Positions 53,439 through 62,201 of a DNA stretch of 64,000 bases are shown one piece after another (position 1 is the stretch's first letter; every line of letters starts with the position of its first letter). A program made the translations under genes and the position numbers. The notes under the pieces were generated by a model. The model ran no database searches, was not told the origin of the DNA, and saw only the letters and a program-made list of their open reading frames with translations. Source of the stretch: Photobacterium alginatilyticum (GTDB lineage Bacteria; Pseudomonadota; Gammaproteobacteria; Enterobacterales; Vibrionaceae); the NCBI RefSeq assembly GCF_009910675.1, contig NZ_RSEJ01000009.1:124001-188000 (forward strand), read 5' to 3'.

Positions 53439-53873
53439 TTACACGTCTTTCTTTTTATGCTTCATGACAGCCATCGTCAAACGACTGGTACACACCAAAC
53501 GTCCCCGCTCTTCCGTAATTTCAATCTGCCAGACCTGGGTTGTCGTCCCGATATGCACGGGTGTTGCGGTTCCTTTAACAATTCCGCTGCGAACAGCACG
53601 TACATGGTTGGCATTAATGTCCAGCCCGACACAATACCTCGTTTCATCGACACACATATTAGCAGCCAGTGAGCCAAGCGTTTCTGCCAACACGACTGAT
53701 GCACCGCCGTGAAGCATCCCAAGCGGCTGGTGAGTTCGTGCGTCAACCGGCATCACAGCACTCAGGCTATTGTCATCAAAATCGCTGTACTCTATCCCAA
53801 GATGCTCAACCAACGTATTGACCGAGCTCTGGTTCAAGCTATCTAAGGTGAAGTCTTTCTTCCAAATACTCAT
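53439..53873 (-). CDS. Hotdog-fold thioesterase (YdiI/PaaI type)
   Basis: This 144-residue protein has the conserved catalytic region MLHGGASVVLAETLGS (with the Glu acting on the thioester), then GLDINANHVRAVRSGIVKGTATPVHIG and VWQIEITEERGRLVCTSRLTMAV. It matches YdiI, which hydrolyses dihydroxynaphthoyl-CoA in menaquinone synthesis, and other broad acyl-CoA thioesterases. The substrate is not settled by sequence. It leads a two-gene unit with the DUF3389-like protein. Confidence 0.92.
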   Translation of the reverse strand: MSIWKKDFTLDSLNQSSVNTLVEHLGIEYSDFDDNSLSAVMPVDARTHQPLGMLHGGASVVLAETLGSLAANMCVDETRYCVGLDINANHVRAVRSGIVKGTATPVHIGTTTQVWQIEITEERGRLVCTSRLTMAVMKHKKKDV

Positions 53874-54002
53874 GAGGTTACCTATAGATCGTCATGTCGT
53901 TAGAATACCACTCTCCATGTTTACCGACTACTAACTCTGCGCCTGTCGTAGTATGATCGAATCATTAGTTTTTCCTATAATTGAATGGAAGGAGTCATTC
54001 AG

Positions 54003-54794
54003 ATGAATTACTTTCGACCTCTTATCAGTACGGCGCTTATCGCCTCGGCCCTTGCACTAACGGCCTGTTCCAGTTCGCCGACAGGTCGTCAGCAAGTGCT
54101 GCTTTTCTCAAACCAAGACATGTCGCAGCTTGGTGCGCAGTCTTTTGAGCAGCTAAAACAACAAGAAACAATCAACAGTGACCAAAAAACCAACCAATAT
54201 GTGCAATGTGTCACAAGAGCATTAACAGCCAAGCTAAACCCGAGTAGCGGCTTCAGTCAATGGGAAGTGGTGGTATTTGACAGTAAGCAAGTCAATGCCT
54301 TTGCCCTCCCGGGCGGAAAAATCGGTGTTTATACTGGCTTACTGGATGTAGCAAACAATCAGGATCAACTCGCCACCGTCATTGGCCATGAAATCGGCCA
54401 CGTATTGGCCCAGCACAGCAACGAACGCCTATCGCGTAACCAGTTAGCCAATGCTGGTCTACAGCTTTCCAGTATGGCTATCAGTGGCACGCAGTATCAT
54501 GATGCCGCCATGGCCGGACTTGGGCTCGGAGTACAATACGGCGTACTCATGCCATATGGCCGTGCCCAGGAGTCAGAGTCCGATATCATTGGCTTGCGCC
54601 TGATGGCCGAAGCCGGTTTTAACCCGAATGAGAGCATCAGCCTGTGGCAAAACATGGCCAAAGCTTCAGGAGGAAGCCAGCCACCGGAGTTGTTGTCTAC
54701 TCACCCGTCGCACTCGTCACGAATTGATGATCTGAGAGCTGAAATTGGACGCTTGCCTAGCTACAATGCAACACGCCCCCAGTGCCAGCTATAA
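54003..54794 (+). CDS. M48 family periplasmic metalloprotease lipoprotein (LoiP/YggG-like)
   Basis: From ATG 54003 (AAGGAG upstream) this is a 263-residue lipoprotein with lipobox LTACS. The M48 active site is visible: HEIGH with His about 129, Glu 130 and His 133, and a third ligand Glu in the RAQESESD motif. It resembles LoiP (YggG) and the BepA group, which act as quality-control proteases on outer-membrane proteins. The C-terminus (LLSTHPSHSSRIDDLR) is typical. Confidence 0.93.
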   Translation: MNYFRPLISTALIASALALTACSSSPTGRQQVLLFSNQDMSQLGAQSFEQLKQQETINSDQKTNQYVQCVTRALTAKLNPSSGFSQWEVVVFDSKQVNAFALPGGKIGVYTGLLDVANNQDQLATVIGHEIGHVLAQHSNERLSRNQLANAGLQLSSMAISGTQYHDAAMAGLGLGVQYGVLMPYGRAQESESDIIGLRLMAEAGFNPNESISLWQNMAKASGGSQPPELLSTHPSHSSRIDDLRAEIGRLPSYNATRPQCQL

Positions 54795-54831
54795 TTGGGC
54801 CTAACCCTATTTAGGACAAATTACCCTTAAG

Positions 54832-54858
54832 AAAAAAGCGCCCGAAGGCGCTTTTTTT
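54832..54858. terminator. Terminator after the M48 gene, also facing ompA
   Basis: The stem AGCGCC/GGCGCT with loop CGAA has an A run on the left and a long T run on the right. It can serve both the M48 gene and the convergent OmpA gene. Confidence 0.9.
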
Positions 54859-54884
54859 ACTCAATAACACTGCTTCCAAACGTG

Positions 54885-55883
54885 TTACTTCGTAATTTCA
54901 AAACCCGGCGTGTACACTTCTACACGACGGTTTTTAGCACGACCTTCTTCCGTATCATTTGGCGCCAGCGGCTCCGACTCCCCTTTACCCTGGGCAACAA
55001 TACGGCTTTTGTTAATGCCAAAGTGCGCGCCAAGATAACCGGCGACAACCGCGGCACGCTCTTCAGACAGGTTCTGGTTATACTCTTCGGATCCTCGACT
55101 GTCGGTATGGCCAACGACATAAAGTTTTGTCTCCGGGTACTCCACCAGGCGTTGGGCAATAGGTTGGATCCGATCGATATCCGACTGCGATAAAGCATTA
55201 CTATCAAAGGCAAACGGCAAGTTGACACTCAGCGCTTTCACTTTCATCACTTCCGGCTGAACGGGAACTGGTGCCGGCTCGGGGACTGGTTCTGGCTCTG
55301 GCTCAATAATGGCGACCGGCTCTGGTGCACCCCAATAGTAGACCAGGCTAACGCCGTAGAAATGAACATCACTTTCGCCCGGACTACTACCTCCGACTTG
55401 GTTGTAATATTGGTACTCTGCGCGAGCAGATAGATCGTCATTAAAGAAATACTCAGCACCGATCCCCGCGGTTGCAGATACACCGTTATCATCCTGATTA
55501 TTTACGCTGTTATCGACATCAAAGACATAGCCGCCTAACTTACCAAAGAGATCAAATGACGGCGCGGCATGCCATGTGAACTTACCCACAAGATCCAAGC
55601 CGTGCACTTCAAACCCGCCACCACCGACATTGGCGTCAGCCTGCCCCAGATAGGTGTAGCCACCTTCGACACCAAACCAAGAATTGTAGGTATAACCAAT
55701 AAAGGCACCACCACCCCAATCATCGCGTTCAAAGCTGCTCTCAGCACCATCCAAAGCACCGTCAAAACTATCAAAGTTGGTACCACCAATACGCGCACCG
55801 GCGTACCATGGGTTATCTGTCGTAGCATGAACGACTCCCGAAATTAACAATACCAATGGGAGAATTTTGTACATTTTTGTCAT
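54885..55883 (-). CDS. ompA: OmpA family outer-membrane protein
   Basis: This 332-residue protein has a signal peptide (to about VVHAT), an eight-stranded beta-barrel (about 22-190: WYAGARIGGTNFD, GGGAFIGYTYNSWFGVEGGYTYLG, HFYGVSLVYYWG), a Pro/Glu linker (EPEPEPVPEPAPVPVQPE) and a C-terminal OmpA domain that binds peptidoglycan (NLPFAFDSNALSQSD, VVGHTDSRGSEEYNQNLSEERA, KNRRVEV). It anchors the outer membrane to the wall. GGGA lies upstream of ATG 55883. The symbol follows the domain; several paralogues may exist in the genome. Confidence 0.93.
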   Translation of the reverse strand: MTKMYKILPLVLLISGVVHATTDNPWYAGARIGGTNFDSFDGALDGAESSFERDDWGGGAFIGYTYNSWFGVEGGYTYLGQADANVGGGGFEVHGLDLVGKFTWHAAPSFDLFGKLGGYVFDVDNSVNNQDDNGVSATAGIGAEYFFNDDLSARAEYQYYNQVGGSSPGESDVHFYGVSLVYYWGAPEPVAIIEPEPEPVPEPAPVPVQPEVMKVKALSVNLPFAFDSNALSQSDIDRIQPIAQRLVEYPETKLYVVGHTDSRGSEEYNQNLSEERAAVVAGYLGAHFGINKSRIVAQGKGESEPLAPNDTEEGRAKNRRVEVYTPGFEITK

Positions 55884-56102
55884 ATCTAGATATCCCTATT
55901 ATTGATTCTTTTTTGCCACTACCACTTAAGTGTTTAGAACCGAATTAGGATTTTTACAAGGGAAATACAACGAATTAATAATAAAAATCGTACATATATC
56001 AACAATAAAGAAAGGGGGTTGTTCAGATTGCCCTAAAGGAGCAGCCTAAGTCCATAGGTGATATTCAGACTTGTGGGATTAAAAATCCATTCTTGAAATA
56101 AT

Positions 56103-56130
56103 AAAAAAGCTCATCGAAATGAGCTTTTTT
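56103..56130. terminator. Terminator of the PAS/REC-CheC unit
   Basis: A perfect 12-bp stem (56103-56114 with 56119-56130) with a CGAA tetraloop gives A and T runs in both directions. Only the minus-strand gene ends here. Confidence 0.9.
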
Positions 56131-56137
56131 ATGGTAA

Positions 56138-56584
56138 TTATTTGTCTTCTAGCCGCCCTTCAGCCAGCGCTTCGGCCGTGGCATCTTCCACTGCCATAAA
56201 AAGATAATCAACGTCACCTTTTGGCGATGTCATCGGATTCAATGTAACATTTTGGTACATAAATGGAGCTTGCTGAGTGATTGGCCTGACATTACGACAC
56301 TTAAACAGGTAAGGACGCTGACGCCAGATCAAAAAGCTCCGGCAACCTAGTTCAAAAACAGGCTTGGATTTTGCCGTAAACCATTCTGACGGTATCTCGG
56401 GGAATACTTCAAATAAGTTCTTTCCGATCGCCTCATGGGCCTGTTTGCCGCTATGGTGGATCATAAATCCATTCCAGACATGAATGGTAAAGTCTTTATC
56501 CAGTACGACAAGGCCAACATCAACATGCTGCACCATATCTACCATCCAGTGGAATTGTTCAAATTCAGCAGGTAAAGAAAACAT
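56138..56584 (-). CDS. PAS-domain protein
   Basis: This 148-residue protein is a single PAS domain: EFEQFHWMVDMVQHVDVGLVVLDKDFTIHVWNGFMIHHSG, then AIGKNLFEVFPEIP, as in PAS input modules, with a VDYLFMAVEDATAEAL end. It lacks any output domain and is not predicted to bind DNA. It follows the REC-CheC gene by three bases, so it is co-transcribed and probably senses a signal or docks to partners of that protein. Confidence 0.85.
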   Translation of the reverse strand: MFSLPAEFEQFHWMVDMVQHVDVGLVVLDKDFTIHVWNGFMIHHSGKQAHEAIGKNLFEVFPEIPSEWFTAKSKPVFELGCRSFLIWRQRPYLFKCRNVRPITQQAPFMYQNVTLNPMTSPKGDVDYLFMAVEDATAEALAEGRLEDK

Positions 56585-56587
56585 GGC

Positions 56588-57592
56588 CTAGTCCTCATCC
56601 ATCAAGTAAGACAATTTGTTATCGAGTAAAGGAAGTGACTCATCAACAAACATCAGCAGCAGATCACATTTAATCGATGTATTCTCAATACCGTAGCTAA
56701 CTTCAAATGTCATCGTTCTACGCCAATTACCCTCGGTCTGAGCAATCATCCTCTCAATCGGCATATGCTGTCCTAATAGTACTGGGTGGCTCTGAAAAAA
56801 CTTCACCTCGGCCTGCTGGCCTAATCCCTTCAGGAATGAACCAACCAGGATATTACTGACATCCATCAGCAGTTCCAGCTCCGAGTCCCCGTCAGCCTCT
56901 ATCGGATACTGCATCATTGCCATCAAATCTTTTACGCTGGAATCACTTAGCAGCACCAGCGCTTCACCTGCAATCCCCTCACCGCTAAATCCCTGGCAAA
57001 TGCCAGACATCGTACTGCTACTTGCAAGGTGACGCATTGTCATATGAAGTTCACTCACTTCAAATACATTGACGTTTGGCAGAGGCAAGTTAACAAACAC
57101 GTCGAAGTGACGTGCCAACGAATCAGCGGCACGACCAATTGCCACGTTGGCCACCTCAAGATAAACATCACGACGCCGGAGAGCGGGCGTCGACACTCTC
57201 TGAATCACCGCGTCAAATGCGACAGGCTCAGAGGGCGCCAGCTCTTTGAGGAATGTTTTCAAGAAGGCTTTGTCGACAGGCTTCTTAAGAAACTCTATCG
57301 CACCAAGCGACTTCACTCGTGCCTGTGCTTGTGGCTGGATATCCCCCGACACCACAATCACTTTAATATCTATTCCTTGCTGCTGAATTGCCTCTAATGT
57401 CTGGTATCCGTCCATTTCCGGCATGGTCAGATCCAGGAACATCAGGTCAAACTTTTCTTTCTTAAGGTGCTGCAAGGCTTCCAAACCGTTAACAGCAAAA
57501 GTAACTTCAGCATTCAGGGAAGCCGGTAAGGCTCTTGCCATCTGCTTTCGAGCTAATGCCGAATCATCACAAATCAAAATTGAAGTAGCCAT
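56588..57592 (-). CDS. Response regulator with CheC-type phosphatase domain
   Basis: This 334-residue protein joins a receiver (DD at 9-10, Asp about 54 in FLDLTMPEMDG, Lys in LKKPV) to a CheC/CheX-like domain (about 130-330). The family active-site pattern (D/S)-x3-E-x2-N-x22-P is intact in the first half as D142, E146, N149 and P172, while the second half has E-x3-D-x2-N. Such proteins dephosphorylate CheY-type regulators. It precedes the PAS gene by three bases. It may set the lifetime of a phosphorylated chemotaxis or c-di-GMP regulator, but no such partner lies adjacent. Confidence 0.9.
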   Translation of the reverse strand: MATSILICDDSALARKQMARALPASLNAEVTFAVNGLEALQHLKKEKFDLMFLDLTMPEMDGYQTLEAIQQQGIDIKVIVVSGDIQPQAQARVKSLGAIEFLKKPVDKAFLKTFLKELAPSEPVAFDAVIQRVSTPALRRRDVYLEVANVAIGRAADSLARHFDVFVNLPLPNVNVFEVSELHMTMRHLASSSTMSGICQGFSGEGIAGEALVLLSDSSVKDLMAMMQYPIEADGDSELELLMDVSNILVGSFLKGLGQQAEVKFFQSHPVLLGQHMPIERMIAQTEGNWRRTMTFEVSYGIENTSIKCDLLLMFVDESLPLLDNKLSYLMDED

Positions 57593-57947
57593 GCGTGCTC
57601 CTCGCGCTTCTTATCTGTTGGAGCGCTGCTATATATTCTTTTTAATAAACTTTCCTCATGATGATAACAGTAGAAGCGCTATTGGTCTGCTGAAATATGC
57701 CATCACCACCTATTTATAAACGTCGTTATATCATCGCCAGCGTGACAACGTCACAAGCATATTGATTGAGCATGCATTCGTTGCTCACGCAGTCCCTCGC
57801 AATGAGCCTAATATTTACAATGTAAATACTGCACTTAATGTAATGATTTACCTAATCCACACAGAGTAAGTGTTTTAAACATAATCAAGGCAACGTAGAA
57901 TGCTAACCATTATCACGATATGACTTAAACGGCTAAATCAGCATATT
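57593..57947. other. Promoter interval with a palindrome
   Basis: These 355 bases separate the REC-CheC gene from the FAD enzyme (divergent). They hold a 17-bp palindrome at 57812-57828 and AT-rich runs. I see no gene. Confidence 0.45.
57812..57828. promoter_or_regulatory. Perfect 17-bp palindrome, candidate operator
   Basis: TATTTACA-A-TGTAAATA is a perfect dyad with a single central base. It lies 120 bases before the FAD oxidoreductase start. Confidence 0.5.
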
Positions 57948-59444
57948 ATGAATATTCATAGTTCCCACCGCACCGATAACCATCCCCCTGTTAAAGTTGG
58001 CGTGATCGGTGGCGGTATCGCTGGCTCGACCATAGCCCTTCGTTTGGCTGAGCTTGGTATTCAGGTTGAATTATTCGAGGAAGGCAAGAGCCTGGTTAAC
58101 GGCCCACCAATTTGCCATTTGCATGCAGGCGGAAACCTTTACCGGGAAATTTCAGACCAGCAATGCCTAACCCTGCTCAAAGAGTCGATTGATACACTTC
58201 GGGTATTTCCCAATACAGCCAATATCCGCCCAACAGTTATTGCCGTTCCCCAGCATGATCCCGGCGATCCTGAGGTGCTTATTCCACGATTAAAGCTACT
58301 ACAAGGTGCCTACCGTCAATTCGTTGAAGCAGATAGCCGCAATCAAGTTCTCGGTGATCCTGACCAATACTACAAACTCTACTACCGTAACGAGCTCGAA
58401 CAGCTTTCCCGTACATCTATCCCCACCGAACCGGGCTCGCTTGATGACTGGATGATCCCGGTCGCGAAGAATATCGACCTGGATAAATTCAAGTTTCCGC
58501 TGATCCTCGTACAGGAATATGGACTTAGCGTATTTCGGTTGGCGGCAACGGCCAATCTCGCCCTCGAACAACTAGCTTCGAGCAAAGTCAATACACGCTC
58601 TACGGTTATAGACATCCAACAAAGCCATGAGTCTGGCAGCTGGTCAGTAACCCATCAGCAGTTTGATCCGACAATAGACGATCACATCACCCATTCCGTT
58701 AATGTCGATTACTTGATCAATGCCTGTGGCTACCGAACTGGTACGCTGGACAATTGGGCGAACTTACCCCGACATCGTATGGTTGAGTTCAAGGCGGCCT
58801 ACGTGACCCATTGGGCAGAATGTCAAGGCGTCTGGCCAGAAGTGATTTTCCATGGCGAGCGGGGAACACCGAATGGCATGGCACAACTAACACCCTACCC
58901 TAATGGTTTTTTCCAGCTTCACGGCATGACTGAAGACATTACGCTATTCCGTCAAGGATTGGCCAGGAGCACGGCAGAAAATGCCCAGCCAGCGTTGGGA
59001 ACATCATTCATTAGAAAACTCAAGCAAGGCTGGACTAACTCAGACATAGACACACGAACCGACAGGGCTATTTCACATATGGCGCAGTTTGTACCCGCCT
59101 ACCAGACGGCGACTGTCGGTGGAAAACCCTTGTTTGGTGCTCAGCAGATCCCGGGGGATGATCCTTCTCTTAGAGCCGCGGATATCTCTTTTGCAGGTCG
59201 TCGCTATGCCAGGACAGAAATCGTCAAGGCCTCATCTGCTTTGTCGGCTGCTGAAGGCGTGATTCAACAACTTGTTATTGAAGGTCTGGTGCCTATGATG
59301 AAAGACGATACCCTACCCTTAGAGCAGCAATTCCCGGTAACGTCAGGGTTAAGCCAAAAAGAAATCGTTACCAAGGCCGAAGCATTAGCGTCAGAGAGAG
59401 GTTATCCGCAAGCCTTGGCAGGCCTTGTTCGATTTGAAGTGTGA
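57948..59444 (+). CDS. FAD-dependent oxidoreductase
   Basis: This 498-residue protein has a dinucleotide-binding GVIGGGIAGSTIALRLAELG near residue 20 with the acid ending FEEG, then a distinctive block GPPICHLHAGGNLYREISDQQC. It fits the DAO-like oxidoreductase group. No membrane helix or signal is present. The substrate is unknown and the partners on either side give no clue. The frame starts at ATG 57948 with a weak ribosome-binding site. Confidence 0.85.
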   Translation: MNIHSSHRTDNHPPVKVGVIGGGIAGSTIALRLAELGIQVELFEEGKSLVNGPPICHLHAGGNLYREISDQQCLTLLKESIDTLRVFPNTANIRPTVIAVPQHDPGDPEVLIPRLKLLQGAYRQFVEADSRNQVLGDPDQYYKLYYRNELEQLSRTSIPTEPGSLDDWMIPVAKNIDLDKFKFPLILVQEYGLSVFRLAATANLALEQLASSKVNTRSTVIDIQQSHESGSWSVTHQQFDPTIDDHITHSVNVDYLINACGYRTGTLDNWANLPRHRMVEFKAAYVTHWAECQGVWPEVIFHGERGTPNGMAQLTPYPNGFFQLHGMTEDITLFRQGLARSTAENAQPALGTSFIRKLKQGWTNSDIDTRTDRAISHMAQFVPAYQTATVGGKPLFGAQQIPGDDPSLRAADISFAGRRYARTEIVKASSALSAAEGVIQQLVIEGLVPMMKDDTLPLEQQFPVTSGLSQKEIVTKAEALASERGYPQALAGLVRFEV

Positions 59445-59529
59445 TCACTTACAGCCCAGACCAGTTCAACAAATCAAAGGCCGATAAATAAAGCAGCTCA
59501 ACATAGCAATCTTCTTGGCGAGCTGCTTG

Positions 59530-59844
59530 CTAGCGATAGAACACTGCTAACCATATGGTCTCCTGGTCAGGTCTCGTCCACGACACCTGATGGCGTTGGT
59601 GGGCCAGAATATTCAGGTGGTCCCCTTCTTTCAGGTGCACTTCCCGACAACCGTCTTCAAATAGTATCCGAGCCTCACCTTTAAGCACGGCGACCCATTC
59701 ATGCTCATCTTGATCGTACCACTCATCCGTTAGCGTCGTATGACCTTTGGAAATAATACGCTCAATACGAACACTCGATGTGTCGACAATATCCTCAAAC
59801 ACTTCCTCTGGCAATTCAGCCGGAATGTTGCCAAAAAGGTTCAT
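59530..59844 (-). CDS. Small cupin-domain protein
   Basis: From ATG 59844 (GAGAGAGGAAGG upstream) this is 104 residues; a frame from 59898 adds 18. It is a single cupin barrel: DEWYDQDEHEWVAVLKGEARILFEDG and HLKEGDHLNILAHQRHQVSW carry the two cupin motifs with likely metal ligands (Glu, His and the second His). Such small cupins often bind a metal and act as isomerases, dioxygenases or sensors. The role is unknown. Confidence 0.85.
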   Translation of the reverse strand: MNLFGNIPAELPEEVFEDIVDTSSVRIERIISKGHTTLTDEWYDQDEHEWVAVLKGEARILFEDGCREVHLKEGDHLNILAHQRHQVSWTRPDQETIWLAVFYR

Positions 59845-59915
59845 CCTTCCTCTCTCATAATGAAAAGGCGAGGTATCACCCCGCCTTGTAAAATACACTT
59901 ACTACTATTGCCCAA

Positions 59916-60578
59916 CTATTTCTTAGGCAAGTTGACTTCAATTTTTTGGTTAAGTGCTTCCAACTCAGTCTTCAAGGCAGTCAGTTGAGCTTCTTCATCA
60001 GCAACAGCCTTTATCTTGGCGTCGTACTTATCGCAATCTGCCTGCGAAACCCAGTTCCAGCTTGTACCAGACTTAAACTCGTCACAAGGTTTTTTAAAGT
60101 CTTCCGCAACACGTTTGGCTTTCTTCACATCAGCTTCTGCCTTGGCTACCTGCTTTTGCAACAACAACTGCTGCTGATAAAGCTCTTTCGAATGACTCAG
60201 CACCACTTGCTGCTTTTCAGTCGCGGTCTCCAGTTCAACCACTTTGGTATCCAGCTTCTTCTTGGTTACGACCAACTTTTTCTGCTGCTGTTTCAGTTGA
60301 GCCAACTGTTCCTCATAATCGGCCTTCTGCTGCTCAAGCTCGGCCTGCTTGCCGGTCAATTGCTCAAAGGCCTTCTCGAGTTCTAGCGCCTTTTGGGTTT
60401 CCAGCTCTTCAAAACTTTCCTGAAGCACCTGTTGCTTCTCGGCCAATACGGCATTTTTATGTAATAGCAGCTCATACTCTTCTTGGCTGGGGCCGGGATT
60501 GCGGTTCCATACAGCCGAAGCCAAAATACTTCCCAGTACAAACCCAACCCCTAATGATACTTTCCAAGATGACATCAT
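59916..60578 (-). CDS. Membrane-anchored coiled-coil protein
   Basis: This 220-residue protein has an N-terminal hydrophobic anchor (about 6-24, KVSLGVGFVLGSILASAV) and then almost entirely heptad helix rich in Gln, Lys, Glu and Leu (about 35-165), followed by a C-terminal helix pair with two Cys (FKKPCDEF and SQADCDKY). The coil suggests a structural or tethering role at the inner membrane, facing the periplasm. I do not recognise a family. It precedes the cupin gene by 72 bases in the same direction. Confidence 0.65.
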   Translation of the reverse strand: MMSSWKVSLGVGFVLGSILASAVWNRNPGPSQEEYELLLHKNAVLAEKQQVLQESFEELETQKALELEKAFEQLTGKQAELEQQKADYEEQLAQLKQQQKKLVVTKKKLDTKVVELETATEKQQVVLSHSKELYQQQLLLQKQVAKAEADVKKAKRVAEDFKKPCDEFKSGTSWNWVSQADCDKYDAKIKAVADEEAQLTALKTELEALNQKIEVNLPKK

Positions 60579-60782
60579 ATCTTTTTAACCTGCTAAACAA
60601 TTGGCCTTTGTCGCTCTGCATCCGTCATTGCCAGATAAGGTATTAACCTAGTGCAAAGTTCAGAATACTCTTAATATATGAATAATATCAGCTAGATAAT
60701 CTCTTTGTGTCATGTTTACATCAAAACAGGCATAAATGTGATAAAACCCAACAAGAAATCCGGTTAATTTTGGCACAGGCAC

Positions 60783-60812
60783 AAAAAAGGAGCACCTATC
60801 ATGCTCCTTGTT
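60783..60812 (-). terminator. Terminator of the PTS IIC-like gene
   Basis: The stem AAGGAGCA/TGCTCCTT (60787-60794 with 60802-60809) has a 7-base loop and is followed on the minus strand by TTTTG. Confidence 0.85.
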
Positions 60813-60827
60813 CACTTAATTCACTGC

Positions 60828-61880
60828 CTACTTAGACGTCAGGTTGAGGGTCAAATCCCCCGGCTTTATCCACCCCGCCTTTCGCATCACTTCGGCAATC
60901 ACCAGCGTAATCACCGCAGGAAGGATCAAATGCATCATAAGGACAGCGGTATAAATCTCACCGCTGCTCCAACCGGCAGCATCTAGTGCGATAAAAGACT
61001 GGATCTGGCCGACAAAGCCTGAGGTCCCCATCCCTGCGCCCAACGGCGTGTTTTCCATAGCAAAGACCAGAGTCGCGATTGGGCCTAGAATGGCAGAAGC
61101 CAAAATTGGCGGATACCAGACTTTATGATTCTTGACGATATTTGGCATTTGCAGCATTGATGTCCCCAACCCCTGAGCTACAACACCTGCCCAACGGTTT
61201 TCGCGAAAGCTCATTACGGCAAAGCCGACCATCTGAGCGCAGCAGCCGACTGTTGCCGCACCGGCGGCCAAGCCATTCAGACTGAGCATGATAGCAATTG
61301 CCGCACTGCTGATAGGTAGCGTCAGCGCCATTCCCATGAGTACAGCAACAATCATCCCCATTAGCAGAGGCTGTAATTGTGTTGCATACATAATGAGATC
61401 ACCCAGCGCTGTCATTAACGCACCAACCTGAGGACCAACTAACGTTCCGACGATAACACCAACCACCACAGTCACTGCCGGAGTAAGCAAGATATCAATT
61501 TTCGTTTCGTTCGCGACCAGCTTACCGCATTCAGTAGCGGCAACTGACGCAATGTAAGCCCCTACAGGACCGCCTAATGCTGCCCCGGCAGCACCTGCTG
61601 TTGTTGCCGAAAACAGTACTAGTGGTGGCGCCTTCAAGGCATAGGCAATGGCCACACCGATCGCCGGACCAGTCATCTGTTTAGCGATAGGCCATAACGT
61701 TTCAGAAAAAAGCGGGATCCCCAGCTTCATCCCAAGGGTATTCAAGATAGAGCCGATAAGCAGGGAAGAAAATAATCCTAGTGCCATATAGCTCATGGCA
61801 TGAACAAAATATGTCCGAGCAGAAAAGTCTATGTTTTTCCGTTGAAGGAAGTCACCAAATTTGTGTTGTGCTAGCTGCAT
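60828..61880 (-). CDS. PTS IIC-like permease (PfoR family)
   Basis: This 350-residue inner-membrane protein has eight to ten helices and the Gly-rich TTAGAAGAALGGPVGAYIAS and MENTPLGAGMGTSGFVGQI motifs of the PTS_EIIC_2 (PfoR) group. No EIIA or EIIB gene lies beside it, so it may work as a stand-alone carrier or with distant components. The substrate is not known. It starts at ATG 61880 and ends in its own terminator. Confidence 0.85.
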   Translation of the reverse strand: MQLAQHKFGDFLQRKNIDFSARTYFVHAMSYMALGLFSSLLIGSILNTLGMKLGIPLFSETLWPIAKQMTGPAIGVAIAYALKAPPLVLFSATTAGAAGAALGGPVGAYIASVAATECGKLVANETKIDILLTPAVTVVVGVIVGTLVGPQVGALMTALGDLIMYATQLQPLLMGMIVAVLMGMALTLPISSAAIAIMLSLNGLAAGAATVGCCAQMVGFAVMSFRENRWAGVVAQGLGTSMLQMPNIVKNHKVWYPPILASAILGPIATLVFAMENTPLGAGMGTSGFVGQIQSFIALDAAGWSSGEIYTAVLMMHLILPAVITLVIAEVMRKAGWIKPGDLTLNLTSK

Positions 61881-62201
61881 GGTAATACGTCACTGTATAT
61901 CGCAATGGGTCGATGTGAGCCAAAAAACTCAAAGTCGCTGATTTTACATGACTCCATCCATACGAGCCATATTCAACCAAGTTATACCCGTGCCACCAGC
62001 ATCTTAAAGAACATATAGCTAGGGTATTGATAATATACCCAACGGACATAGCTCGCACTCCCAATGCCCTCACTTTGCCAGCTCTTCAATATATTCAAGC
62101 CCGCGACACATATTCGAGGTTCCCCTGTACAGCAATATTTACTCGGTCTCATCCTGTACATACCGTTAAACACCAAGTCTACTCACAATTTGGAGCGCAC
62201 G
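61881..62201. other. Divergent interval between the PTS gene and the ligase
   Basis: This interval holds a dyad GGGTAT-N7-ATACCC at 62022-62040 and the GGAG that decides the ligase start at 62202. I see no gene. Confidence 0.45.
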
